Shown here: piece by piece, positions 23,660 through 38,600 of the stretch
Layout: the number at the start of each line of letters is the position of its first letter
Numbering within the stretch: the first letter of the stretch is position 1
Assembly (NCBI GenBank): GCA_038502055.1
Contig: JAXRKN010000037.1
Span: forward strand, 4,464,001 to 4,528,000
Direction of reading: 5' to 3'
Source of the DNA: Tanytarsus gracilentus
Lineage: Eukaryota; Arthropoda; Insecta; Diptera; Chironomidae
DNA: 64,000 nucleotides
Made by a program: the position numbers and the translations under genes
Notes under the pieces: model-generated
Databases searched by the model: none
What the model saw: only the letters and a program-made list of their open reading frames with translations
Told to the model about the DNA's origin: nothing

Positions 23660-26600
23660 TTATTTATTTTTCGACAGTGTTCTTTGTTTCTCAGCAAATT
23701 CGACGAGTTTTTTGTCGACATAAAGACCTTTTCTCTCGCGAATTGAGTCCATGTATATCTTTGCCTTATTTTCAAAATCCGCTTTGTCGCCAAACTGCTC
23801 GAGCTCTTCCTCAGTCGTGGGTATCCAGAACGGATCCTGTTCGATCGTCTCCCAATCGCTGAAACTGAGCTGAGGCATTGCTAATCCTGATGTCTTGACA
23901 CGCAACTCGTTAGCAAGATCGAAAGATTCAATTACGGGAATGACAGCCTCCAACATCCACATGCCGCTGCCTTCAATCATGTCTGAAACTAGCACCTTTC
24001 CACTGCGCTTAGAAATTTCCGCATAGCATTTTCCTAGCGAGAGAGAAATAGAGAACAGGATTTAATTATAATTTAGTGGGCATAATAACACCATAAACTG
24101 CAGAAAGTAAATTATCTTGAGTGGGATTTGTTTGTGGTCTATCTGCCGCGTGTTTATATGAGCAAGACACTTTTCTCTCTCTCTCTCTCTTTCCTTGCAA
24201 ACATAACGTAAATATTCAGTACGAGTCATATCATTTTCTACTTTAATTTTTGTGAAAGCTTTTTGTGGTATTTTTTTTTATTATTGATGAGAAATGAAAG
24301 AAGAAATTCATTCATTAGCACCCAGCATCCCATAGTTATAAAACAGCACAATCGCGGTTTTTTTGAATGTCTTTACAGCCAAATCGAATAAAGTGAACAC
24401 TTTCAGTGCAAAATTTAAATTTCTATGAGCAAAAAAAAATTACCATAGACTCCCCGGTGCCACTAAATTGCATTTTTCAACATCAGCCGTGAAATGAGCT
24501 CACTTTGCCGCATTTTATTGCAGAAAAAATATCCACTATGGATGGATTTGAGGCATCAAGGGAGGTGAGTAGAAATTATCTAGCGGCATAAAGAATCAAA
24601 TTAATCTTTTCACTTCATTGCATGCACAAATGCCGCAAAAAAGAGTGAAAAGTAATTTTTTTACAATTCTGCATTGTTTGCACTCGACTTCACTTTATGC
24701 AGATGAGAATTTAAAAAATTTAGACGCGCGAGAATAATGAAAAGTAAAAAAAGAAAAGATGTGAAAATTGCCTCAATTTAATAACTTTTGAGTCATAGAT
24801 CATCATGGTTCATGAATGTGTCTTAAATTATTGGCATTCTTTGTAGCAATCTTCCTGTGAGCTGCTTAATGATGCGGCGAAAAGAAATGACATGAGTAAT
24901 GCCTCACATTTGTTTTGAATCGTGCAATGATGATTGCTTCGAAACAATTTTCCAGGTTGTAGGAAAATTATGGCAATTTTAAAGGTACATGCGCGCGCAT
25001 GCCATGTATAAATTTTATTATTTTAAATTTTCATATGTTTAACACCTTATTACCCTTTTGAACTGCCGACGATGCAAAATAAAATTGGGGTGACTTGAGT
25101 CACGAATTCGCAGAGAAAATTGGCTGCATCGAGACGATGATTCCGGGAGGTGGAGCGCAGAAAAGTTTCGCTTTCACAATAATGTAAAAAATTTAGTTAA
25201 TAATAAAAATTATTTCCATTTTGGGTACTTTTAGTCTCAACCTCACATTTTATGCATATTTGAGGTTTCTTCAGCAATTTTCTACGCTTGTACATCTCAC
25301 CAATTGACCAACATTGTTGTAACTATCGTTCAGCTCCAATGATGCCAGCGAAAAAATTCAAGCGACAAGCTCTCAATTTTAATTTAAGTATCGGCACTCG
25401 CCGAGACCTCCATAATCATCCATTGCACGCCACTTAATCGCACTCATCGAATTTTCATTTTCTCTTGCTATATTTAGCCGAAAGCTTATTGCTATATATT
25501 TTATTTTTGGAGCGAAATCGCGTATTTTTCATTCGAGAACTATATTGGATTATCAAATGTTGAAAGGAAGAGTTTTTAAAAAAAAAAGCCTTAATCTTTT
25601 GATCTAGCCAACTGACCTCTGACGGTAATCCAATCTTGACACGACTTCCAAAGCGACACATATATTTTTTTATATTTGTCCAAAATGTCTGTCATTACTT
25701 TTGTATGTAACGCTTTTGATAATAATTTTAATTCAAATTAAAATTAAGTTTAAAATTTTCGAAAAACATTATAATTTTATCTTTTAGTTATTAACGGCTT
25801 AGCATCAATTAACGTTCAAGTATTCTTAAGATTGATCCATATAATGCCCCCATGACTTCTTTGGCATGCATCACAAAATAACAATGTAAGATCTCCAATT
25901 TCCTTCTATAAGACATATATGGTGAGAAAAGTACTAAGGAAGACAAGTCTAATGACTAAAGAGTATATCGAGTGTATAAGTGCATTCTCATAGATCCATA
26001 ATTCATGCTTTCCGTTCACGTTCTTCATCATCAGTCACGATGAATCGACAACTGTATAGAAAAACGCAACACACGTTAGTATAGCAAACACGAAAGATTT
26101 AAATGCATGCATATGAAACATGCTGATGGACGTTGTCGGAGGGAACCAAACTGCTAAAAAGAGAGTGAATGAAAAACTAGGTGAAACAGTTAATTGCTTA
26201 AGCATTGATTATCTCTGTTCTCAATGCTCTAGCACTGTCTGCTGTGAACATACCCACAAAACAATTTTAGACTCAAATTTACATAAATTTTACGTAAATT
26301 TTTGACGTCAAATTTTTACATTTTTTTCGTCACGATTTTTGACGTCAAATTTGATGTAAAATTTACATTCATTTTATGTCAAATTTTTTGATGTAAAATT
26401 TACATACATTTTACGTCAAATTTTTGATGTCAAATTCACGTACTTTTTACGTCTAAAATTTTATGTAAAATTGACGTCAAAAATTTACTTTAAAAAAAAT
26501 TTGATGTCAATTTTTTTACATATTTTTTATGTAAATTTTACGTCAAATTTCATTTTCCACTTTTGTGGAACACTTAATTTAATTAAGTTTTTTTGCTACA

Positions 26601-29600
26601 TCAGGTCTGGGACTTGGTTGTTTTTTGCTCTGTAATGAAGGAGGAATATTTATTAGAAACTTAAACTTATTTTTTGCTTACCCGTCGTTGCTAGGATTCG
26701 AACCGCTGTCTTCTGGAGGAGAAATGTTGTTATACTCGCGCGCGTAAACACTTCGCTACCAAGCCTTTATTTAATTTATTTGCTAAATGGCAGAAAGCTT
26801 ATATAAGACACAACAACTTTCTCCTCCCATTTTACAAATATTTATTAGGGACATTCTTTGGATAGCATTCTTGTAATATTTTTTTCATTACTTTTTTAAA
26901 TACGTTTTTTCTACTATCATTATTTAATAAATAAAATAATTTTTCTTAAAATATTTTTGAAGAAAAAAAAAACGTTTTCCTTAAAATATTTTCAGCAAAT
27001 TAACCTTGCTATTTAATTAATTATAGCGATTAAAAATGTTCATCGCCTTACACGTTAGAAATTTGAAGAGCTTTTTTCTTTGTGAACTTATTTTGAAATA
27101 ATAATGGAAAATACTAGAAGATATAGAACCATTACAATGAATTCTGAATTTTTTTTACAATCAATATTTTTTCGGAGATTACGCATATTAGAAAAAAAAA
27201 CTATGCAACACTGTCAGAGAACGTCTCATTAATCAAGAAGTCAAAAACTTATTTTTGCATTCATTGATTTAAGACTAAAATTTAGTTGGAAGTTTTCAAA
27301 TTATAAAAATTGACTAATTGGTATAACACGAAAATTTTCTTGACATGAATTGATTTCGAGTTTTAACGTCTAAAATGGTTTGAACTACATTGTTTTATGT
27401 AAAATTATACGTCAAATTTGATGTAAATTTCAGGTTAAATTATTGGACATAAATTATTTTATATAAATTTTACGTAAATTTTATATAAAATTTTCTAATG
27501 TAAATTTTTGACGTCAGTTTTACATAAAATTTGGACGTAAAAAGTATGTAATTTTGATGTTAGATTTTAACACCAAATTTTGACATAAAATTTACGTAAA
27601 ATTTATATAAAATTTGACGTCAAAAAAAGTGACGAAAAAAATGTAAAAATTTGACATAAAATATTTTACATAAATTATACGTCAAATTTGAAGTAAATTT
27701 TATGTTAAATTATTTTACATAAAATATTTTATATAAATTTTACGTAAATTCTATATAAATTTTTTTAAAATAAATTTTTGACGTCAATTTTACATAAAAT
27801 TAGGACGTTAAAAGTATGTAAATTTGATGTTATATTTTGACATCAAAATTTTTACATAAAATTTACGTAAAATTTATATAAAATTTGACGTCAAAAAAAG
27901 TGACGAAAAAAATGTAAAAATTTGACATAAAATATTTTACATAAATTTTACGTCAAATTTGATGTAAATTTTATGTTAATTATTTGACATAAAATATTTT
28001 ATATTAATTTTATGTCAAATTTGATGTAAATTTTATGTTAAATTTTTTGACATAAAATATTTTATATAAATTTTACGTCAAATTTGATGTAAATTTTATG
28101 TTAAATTATTTGACGTAAAATATTTTATATAAATTTTACGTTAAATTTGATGTAAATTTTATGTTAAAATATTTGACATAAAATATTTTATATAAATTTT
28201 ACGTTAAATTTGATGTAAATTTTATGTTAAAATATTTGACATAAAATATTTTATATTAATTTTATGTCAAATTTGATGTAAATTTTATGTTAAATTATTT
28301 GACGTAAAATATTTTATATAAATTTTACGTTAAATTTGATGTAAATTTTATGTTAATTATTTGACGTAAAATATTTTATGTAAAATTTATGTAAATTTTA
28401 CATTTTTTTAATTTAAAAAGTATATGAATTTTACGTAAAAAAAAATTTTTATACAGATTTTACGTAAAATTGACATAAATTTGATAAGTTTTTGTTTTGT
28501 GGGTACATCTCTTTTTCTATTTCGGGCATTTTGGGATGAGAGTGCAAGAACAGATGATGATGATGACTGAATGGAGTATGGAAGTAGGCCAATAGAATAG
28601 AATATAATTGAGCACAAAACTCATCGGGTGATTTTCTTAGCGATTATAATTTTTGCCTCAATGAAAAAATGAAAATTAGATGAAATTATGTCGCTCACAT
28701 ATTAACGGAAAAAGTATGCTTGATAAAAAATAAGAAGATTTTTTTAATTGAGAAGAAATTTTGAAGACAAAATTGCAATTTTATCAATTTAATAAGTTAA
28801 AGACTCAAATCCACATCTCATAATTCAATGCGGCGAGAAAATGATCTCTTTGCTGCTCTCATTTCTAATTGCTATTGTTTATGAACAACAAAACTCATTT
28901 TTCCCTTACACACCGATCCCCGAAAAAAAGAAGAGTTTTTAAATTTTTATTTCTTTTTCACTTAAAAATTATTTTTTTCTCCGTTGATGAGAATTTAACG
29001 AAAAAAAATTGTAAAAAGAAGATTGAAGCATTTCCGATTCCGTTGTGAGTACTAAACAGCATTGAAGAATGAGAGACGACAGTGAGTGTTTTTTTCATTT
29101 ACTTTCTTTCTCTCTACATTGCGCGGGCTCTAAGACGTTGCCAACAGCACCACAAACAGCTCATTGTATCGCGAGAATTGGAAGCAATAAGACGTTCGCA
29201 AAGTTACTCGAGCCGCGCATTTTTTTCGTTAATTTTTCCGCTGCTGCATTAGAGGGGAAAAAAAGATTTAAATCACGTTAGGCGTGTAATTCGATTTAAT
29301 TCAATTATCGGGAAGGAGTTCATAAAAATACTGTGCTAGAATTTTTATGCGGCAACGGAATTTACTCAATTAAATTCTCGCAAATAGCATTTCTTTTCGT
29401 TTTATGCTATCATCAGCAAGTAAAGAGTTTGCTTTATTTTTTTTTTCTTAAAGGAAGAGAGATTTAGTGTAATTTAAACAAACAATGGCATGGTAGTTGA
29501 GATCATAATATTTATGATGATATGAGATATAAGTTGTGAGAGCACCAGAAAGGCATTGAGAGGAAAGAAAAAAAAGTATTAATTCAAAGATAAAAAAAAG

Positions 29601-32600
29601 TAAAAATAAATTGTAAAAGTGTGTGATATAGCAGAGATTAGTGAAAATGTGGGTAAAAGATTTAGTGAAACTCATGCTGCTGCTCCAATTAGTTATTTTG
29701 TCATCATCATTACGATCGTCGGCACTGCAAGTTGACAATAATGGTGCTACTGGTTTGGTTGATGTCGACAATGAATCGCTACCAAATGTTTGGGATGACG
29801 AAAATGTAAATCGGATGGTTCGTGAACTACTTGCACGTGATTTGTTTCGCGAGCATGATCATCGAAGAACGCGTCGACAATACAAGCGAGATATTCAATC
29901 GATTGGATCATCATCGGAACTGCCGAGTGCCACTGTTGTTGCACGTGCAGTAGCGACCAAAACAACCAGAAAGTCATCGGTGACACAGAAAACGAAGAAG
30001 CCCTCAAAGGTGACACAGACGGGAAATAAGAACAAAAATCGTGTCACGACAACGACAAAAGGTACAAAAGCGACCGTTAAACCCAGCACGAAGCCCATTG
30101 TCAGCCAAGCAACGGCCACCACATTAGGAAGTGTCAACGCTTCGTCGAAGATAAAGGTGAGAATTTATTATTTTCCATCATTATTTGTGAGTGTCGTGTA
30201 ACATAACAAAACGTTTTTTATAATGTCATCATGCATACATCACATCGAGCATAGGAGGAAACTTCTAACAAGTTTACATTTACTGCCGAATGAGTTGTTG
30301 AAGAGGCATCAACGGCATCAATGTTTTGTGTGTGCTCGCACGTCATGCATAATTCATGATCAGTGATTTAACATTTTTTTCAATTTTATGCTTCACATAA
30401 TGGAGTGTTAGTTTAATGCGTTCGACTCCCTCCTTCTTATTATAATTGTGATAACAGAGTTGTTAGATCATTCTCTTTTCTTAGAAAAAAAGGTAATTGG
30501 TTATTTAAGGTGGATTAGATACGATTGTGTGCGATGATCAAGTGTGTATTTAATCATTTTTCAATTTCTCGAAAGGAATCATGCATGAAGAATCGAAGAA
30601 TGCCAAAATTGAACTCGTGATCGCGAGAGTTCATCTTGAAAAATTCTATTTTAAATCAGCAAAAAAAAAATTGATTGAAAACCAACAAGAATTTCAATTT
30701 AGAAACTAAGTTACGCCTTTATAAGTTATCTCCACATTTTTTTGTTGTTTTATGGTAAAATTATTATTCTTCTAATGTCAATTATGGTTTTTTTTATGCC
30801 ACCACACGAAAAGCATAATTTAACCAAAAAAGAAAGAAGTCGATGACTTGACAACTTTAATTAATTTTTTTTCATTATCACACCTCAGCTTTTCATCATC
30901 TCGCCGCGCATATTAATGCTCCGGTGTGTTCTCGATTCGGCAATTTAAATTAATTATTGAATTAGTAATTTTCACAGCAAGTGCTCAGTGATTTTTAATA
31001 CCATTTCACAGCGGGTTTATGTGCGCGCTCTCACACAATGCACTACAATCGTAATAATAAAATTTTCAGGTGATCTAAATTCTTTCTCTTCTTCTCTCTT
31101 ATTTTGTTATTTTAATAATATAAAAATTTAAAAAAATTTCACGGAAAAATAGGCAAAACAACATACAGTTGTAACTGCAGCACGTACATAATCATTGATT
31201 GAAAGAAATAAGAAGAAAAGAATTTTTTTGTTTCTTCTCACTCAATGTGTTTTTCTCATTTTCTCAAATTTATAAATAATAAGAAATGTTCACCAAATAT
31301 TGTCTCGTTCCCAATTTTATGGGCCTAATGCATTGTTGTTAGTAATTCACCTCCGCATTACTCGTGGCGATATATGTGAAAGACACAAAAATTGATTTGT
31401 TTCATATTATATTGGAAAGAACAATGAGATATTTTTCGAGAGAGTCAGTCGGAGATGGAAACTAACAGTTCTTTTATTCTCCAACAAAAATAAACTGTAC
31501 ACTCTGCTCGCTGCCTTACACATCGATCCATTTCAAATAGATATTGTGCCACATTAAACATAATTTTTCTCGCCATATCTCGGTGTGTTTTATAGCCGAA
31601 ACAAAATAAAAACTATACAACATTGAAATTATTCACTAACAAAAAGAAGCACAGTCGGTATAAATCAGCAGACAGATAGATGTTGTCGCAGATAGGCAAA
31701 AAGTGACTCTCCCGATAGACATTGATATTGATATCTTGTATACAAACAATTTAACAACATATCATCTAGCATCAATCTCAATTCAATTAAATAAAAATGT
31801 ATGCGATCGACACTAATTTTTCAATACAATTTTTTTGCGCATTTAAAATGTTTTCGCGGTTAAAGATTTGTCCCCGATTCAAATTGCCTGCCTCTCATTA
31901 AATTTACGCGCGTTATCTATGACTAAATTTTCTCTTTTACAAAACCGTATTGCGCCGCTTAAAAATCTATTGGTGATGGTAATAAAAAGAAGTGCTAAAG
32001 ACCTAATTTTATCATATAGATTTTTTTCTGCATTAAAACGTATGAGGACAACTGCAAAATACTAAATCAAATTTAATATGGTTTAAGATGAATTAAGCGC
32101 TTATAAATTACAATCTTTAATATTAAAAGGAATCACCCATATCTAACTCATTGTGGTTGTGATAAATATACCTCAACATTTTAAATGCAATTAATCTTCA
32201 TCACTAAGTAATTCAAAAAGAATAAATGCTTTAATTTGGGAGAAAAGAGAAGTCATAAAAGAAAAAAGCTTTTTTTTGTGAGAAATTTAAAGATTGATGA
32301 TTTTATAAGCGAAAATGCAATTTCCACGCTTTAAAGCAGGTTTTAAAAATATTTTTGTGCGGCAGACATTATTCGCTCAATCAAAAGTAATTAAGATCAA
32401 AGTCTCATAAATAGAAAAAAAGCGTTTATGTTATTTTTTCAACCATTTTCTAAAAGCTAAATTTTTTCACTAAATTCATCGATGATGAACAAGTGAGGCA
32501 TGATAAATCGAGTTGAAAGTGAATGGATGATTTGAAAGCAAAGATTTTACATCTCAAGCCCTAAATCAGTAACAGAAATATCTATCGATAATTGCCTTTT

Positions 32601-35600
32601 TCAATTGATTAATTTGACAACACGTTTTACGACAACAATTTTTTATGAATTCTTAAAATGGATTTCACTTTCAAAAAAATTTCCAAATTGAGTGAATTTC
32701 ATGAATTTCAGATGAAATCTTTTTGTCGTCGACTCTCGAGTATATGTACATTTTTAGAAGGAAATGACAAAGCATTTAATTTTTCTATATAGGCAATCGC
32801 AATTACATCCATTCTTCTTCCTTATTTTCGCATGATGTGAAATATTTTCATAAATCACGCGAAAAAAGTAGTCTTACAATGAGAATGAATTTTATGTACG
32901 CATTAAAAGCTCGATCGCGTGCAATTTAAAAGAAATTTCCTCTTAGCTTTAAAAGGAGATTAATGTAAAGCCATAGCGATGATCACGCGCAGTGAATTTG
33001 CCAAAATATATTTTGTATGGAATAAAATCTCCATAATCATTAAGCACTATTTTTTTAGGCTACCTTTGAAGAGTTTTTTTTTCGTGTCAATAATCGATGC
33101 CAATAATATTCAATAAACTTTCGCTTAACCAAATATTTCTTTTTTGTTTTATATCTTCTGTAGCCAACACCACAACCGACAAAATATCATTACTATCCTC
33201 ACAATCAACATCCTTACTTTCTTCCGGAATGTGCGATACAACAGGTAATCCTACCACGCGAGGTTATACAAAAAGTCAGAATGATATTAACTTTTAACTC
33301 TAATCATTAGGTTTGCAATGCTGTTTATGTTCGCTTAAATTACACACAACCTCTATGCGTGTGCCCACCGAGGTGAGTCTTGTTATCACGTTCATCATGT
33401 ATCTATGTGGGGTCAGAGAAATGCAGCAATTTTCTTATTATAAAAAAAAATGCTACCAAGATATTTTTGCATTTGGTTTGACACCTAACAGTAAATCTTT
33501 GCATATTTTTTTATTTGCATGTTTCCTCTTTATGGGCGGCATAATTGTTAATTGAAGAAATTCCCATGACATTGATGACATTAGACTCTGCTTTAATTAA
33601 ATTTACCCGCGCAAACATAGTATCGCGCTTCTTATTTCTCATTTATCTTCATGTATCATGCAATTTGCGCAAGCGAGTGATGAGAAATTTTATTTACTTT
33701 TTTCTTTCTTTCTCTCTAAAGTCAACAAGCCAATGAAATGAAAAAGAGGCAATGAGTCTTTTGAAGTTTTCAATCGTTTCCATGTGACAGTAATGAAATT
33801 AATTAAACAATTTTAATTTTCTTCTCTTTGCGATTAGATAAAAGCTCAAATCTCATATCAATGAAATTTAGTTCTCATTAGATATTAAATACGAGTCCAT
33901 TGAATGTATGCCGCTATTTTTGAAAAGCGAAAGCAATTTTTCTCTTTCTTTGCTTCTTTTGCAGTAAATTCGATGCATCTAGCTGTGCATTAGAAGATTT
34001 ACAATTTATTGAGCAAACTGTCGAGAATTTCAATGAAAAGGAAAATACAAAAAATAATGTTGGATTAAAACAATGAAAGCAATTGAATTAATTTAAGAAT
34101 CGTGGAAGTATTATGATAGAAAATGATCTGGTTATATACGATGTTCAATATTTACCGCAAAAATTACCATATTTAGCGCCATAACATTCACCAGACACTA
34201 GAGAAAAGTGAAGCTGAATGCAAATTACCATGGAAGGAAATTAGAACATAAAAAATTGATTGTTTTACAATTCATTGAGGCAAAATGAATGAATTTTTTA
34301 TTGGTACGTAGAAAAAAATTTCTAATGGAAAACTTTCGCATTTTAGTCACTTAATATTGAAAGATGATGTAGGCGCCAAAAATAATTTTAACATGCACTC
34401 GAATTATCACAAAACATAAATCTATAACTGACAACAGAAGCGCGACAGCATGTGAAAGCAATTTCTGAGGTTTTTCAATTTTTTCGTGCATTTCATTAAT
34501 GGAAAAATCTTCTCTCACCATTGGACATCGTTTTAAAATAATTTCTTGACTATTTAATAAGCAAGCGAGAATAAAGTAAGTCAAATAAGATATGAGAGAT
34601 CGCTCGGGTGAGGTCCGCGAGTGCTGTGAAAATTTCCACACTTAAAAATATCTCGGCGAAAGATGTCGAATTTTATGGTTATCTCAACACAATTACCATA
34701 TCGTTAAATTTAGCTCAATGAAAGCAGTTCCTGAGGAAATTTTGTGCCTCCAACATTTCATTTTAACCGACAACGATAAATTTTCCTCGTAATTTCTTCG
34801 CTCATTCCATTCCAAATGTTTGTTTAATTAACATTCAGTGAGTCTTCAAAGTATACAAAACAGAGTGATGAAAAGTGAAAGACACAAAAAAAATTTTGAA
34901 GCTCGCGCTTGAAGAGAAAAAAGAATGAAAGAAAAGGGCACAAATGACACAGTCTACTGAAGAGCACGAAAAAGTCAGCAAGCGAGTAAACACAACAAAG
35001 GAATGAAAATTGAAATTTCGCTGTTTAAGTAATTAGACATGATGTTGATGCTTGCTTAATAACATGCTGTTGGTGAGAGCATGCCTGATATGTCTATGGC
35101 GCTTAATTGAGTTGTTTATGTTCTCTCCATCATGCAGACGCACGCGCTCACCGCTGTGATAGATCATTTCGCAAATTTCGCAATACCACAAGCCCATTAC
35201 ATACCAATCGAACACATGCTCTTAATGTTTCGCACATTCCACACACTAATATATAGTTCGGCCTTAATGATAAGCTTCTTCACGTAATAAATTTTTAAGT
35301 TCCACATTTTCACTGTTGCTTTTGTTAATAAATTTTTTTGATTAAATTACGGTACGTTGAATTCGCTTAATCATTTCTAATTGTGATAAACGGATTGAAA
35401 AAATTATCTATTTTAGATATTGCATTGTTAGAAGCTAAAGAGTGTCATCGATTAGCGGCATTCAAATTGAACTCGATCTCATCTTAGTTCAATTGCAAAA
35501 TTTAATAAAAGATTAAAACTGAGTGATTGATTGATTCATGTTTTGAGTGAAAGAAAATTGTTTTAAGAATTTGTGAAATAAGGAAATTCACAATGTCATG

Positions 35601-38600
35601 CGGGTATAAAAAGCTTTCTATTTTTTTTACAAAGAGCTTATTGTTAAATTCTCTCGATATTTACTGCATATTTCAATATTTTCTTTTCTTCTCACAAAAA
35701 GATATCGTGATCCATGCTCGGAGAGTCTAAATGAAGATGATAATCACACGATTACGCTCGTTGGAAATGCAAATAAGAGAGCGGTAACTCTGGCAAAAAC
35801 CTGCGAGCAGGCAAGTGAATTGCGTGATTGTAGAGCGCCACGTGACTGGTCGATTCTTGCACTGCAAAATACGCGCACAGGAAAATCGCATTACTTAGTG
35901 ATTTGCAAATGTCCAAGTCATTTTCGATTAGGTAAATACATGCGCTTGAATTGAGTCGACGCTTGTTATATTCTAACTCACGTTCCATTTATTTTTTTTC
36001 TTCTTTTTCTCCTAGAGGGTCCATTGCCACATGATCAACCGACATATGCTGGCCTTCCCGGAATCAATGTTTATGGAATGCTCTGTGTACCTCTTAATGC
36101 ACCATCAGCGGCTAAATGGCGACCGGTGATTCACACATCGTATCGATCGAAAAATACAACTATTGAAGCAACAAGTGATTCGCCATCATCCGAAAGCAGT
36201 GTCGAGTCGTGAAAACTTTTTTTGACACAAAAGTTTTAGCTTAATTTAATTTATTTTCTTTCCTCTATTATTTTTATGACGTTAATGAGACTTTTTGAAC
36301 GCGCTCTCTTGAGAATTTCACTAATTATTAATTAGAATGTACCAGGAAATTTGAAAAGTCAATGAAATCGCGGCATTGGTCAACTAATTCATGGCAAAAT
36401 GCATTTTAATAGAATTTAAGATTTTTCGTAATCATTTCTAAGTAAATCAAAAAAAAATAAGTGATGAAAAAACACCTCTTAATTAGAGAGAAGAATTTTT
36501 CCAATTGTCTTTGCGAAACAACGTGAGATAAGACTTTAAACGACAAAGATGAAAAAGAAACATTTATTTCTCATCAAAAATCAGATTTTTATCAAAAGCT
36601 TTCACAAATTTCGTCTTTTTTTGTTTGTAAAACTCAATTTTATATATGCTCTTTTGTCTTCATTCAGTATTACTTAGTGTGAAACCTGTGTCTTATTATA
36701 TTTAATTGCAGCCGGGGCACTTCGTGAATTTCGTCCATATTTATGATTCTTAATTATACATTAGACGTGGAACTACAGAGATTATTTATTTAATTAACAA
36801 GTTGAAGTGAGACAATGCGCACGTAATTTACGATTTGCCCACAATTTAATAAGAATTATTATGGAAGATTTTTTTAGAAGAATTTATAAGAATAAAATAA
36901 AGAAAATGAAAAAAAAAAGTTTAACGACTCACCGAGCACATCTCCGTTTGCGATGATGCTAAGATTATACATTGGTCCAACAAGTCGTTGCGGTTGCTTT
37001 TGAAATGCAATTCGGCATGCCTCCTTAACTGCTGTGATAATTATTCCGGAAATTGAACTGTCGTGCTTCTCGGCACTCTCGTCAACCGTAAATTCTTGCA
37101 TGACAAAGCAAACACCGTGCATGGGCTCTTGGCACAGAGGACCTGCTTGAACGGCAGTTTGAAAGCCATTAATTATTGCTCGATCATATTGACCAGTGGC
37201 TATTTCCGAGGACATGAACGTAAGATGCTTATAGTTGCTCTTATTCACGAGCATGCAAGTGCTCATTTTCTTCGGTCCTAAACTCCAAACATCATCGCAT
37301 GTTATCACACCGTTCATAGATTTATTGAGCTCTTGCGAAAATATCTCTTGAATTTCCAACAGTTCTTTGTTTAATTCAATCTCAGTTGAATCTTCAGTTT
37401 CCAATTTTTCGATAAATACTTTAAACTGCTCTCGGTTACGTTCCAGGAACTTTACAATATTTTGCGGTAGGGGAAGAGCAATGATTTTAATTGTGCACGT
37501 ATCATTTCGTGCGTGAATTATAGCCGACTTTTCATCATCAAACAGTTCTTTGTGCTTACCACTAGCACTTATGTCGATGATAGTCTCTCGAAATTGTACG
37601 ATTGGTTTTGAAACTTTAAGTTCAATTTTGGCATATGTGTCGGTTAAATCGCGAATACATTTTTCAAGATGAACTTCGCCAAGAACGCAGAGGACATGTT
37701 CGCCGGTGTCTTGAATCATAATTTGTACACATGAGTCAACCTGATTGAGAAGTTTAAGACCCTTAACGAGTTTTGGCATGTCATCAATATTAACAGGTTC
37801 GACAGCCACTCGAAGGACGGGTGGTGCGAGAATATCTAAGCCTAATAGAGGCGGACAGTCTTTTGATGATGTCAATGTTCCAGTTTTCACAACAAACTTT
37901 TGTAATCCCCAAATGCCAACAATCATGCCTTCGTGCGCTTCTTCTATTGGATCGAAATTTCTTCCCATCATGAGGTAAAGTCTCCGAACATCAACCGGTT
38001 CAAGTTCTTCTTTATTCTTCACGCGTGGATTATAATTTGATTTAACGAGATGCACTTTTGAGTTTTCTCGAAGTACGCCACAATAAATTCTCGCGAATCC
38101 AATCAACACCTGCTCGTCTGGCTCATATTCGTCTTCAATATCTTTCAAGCTTTTATCACACGATTGGAGTTCTCGATAAGAAATTGGCACCATTTTGGCT
38201 ATGAATGCGATAACTTTTGAATTATCGTCGTCGGCAAATTTAATTTCCGATACAATACTTGGATCTTTTGAAATTAGCTTTGTCATTTTGACATTAAACA
38301 TTTCAGCCGGACTTGCCACGTACTGTACAATTTTTTGGAAAATTGAACGATCAAGCGGTAGCCACTCCATACAAATTGACTTTAGAATCTGTTTTCTATT
38401 GGCGGACGACGTTTTAGGCGGTCGATATTTCAGTTTGAGCTTTTCACAAAATGCAGCAATTTTCTCAAAATCACCGCTAATGATGTTATTATAGAGTGCC
38501 CAAATATTTTCGAGGATCATTTGAACAAAAATAGATGATTTGCCTTTAGCATAGGCTCCAGAATCACATCGTTTGTGTTTAGAGTTGAAATAAAAATCTC

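Noticed and set aside
26692..26766. Functional tRNA gene
   Set aside because: A and B boxes are present but T stem and acceptor stem do not pair, so only a tRNA-like relic is claimed.
33961..34073. An open stretch with an AG acceptor (KFDASSCALEDLQFIEQ...) as an extra exon of the nested gene
   Set aside because: It would need a different phase, runs into a stop, has no downstream donor, and the neighbouring exons already join perfectly without it.
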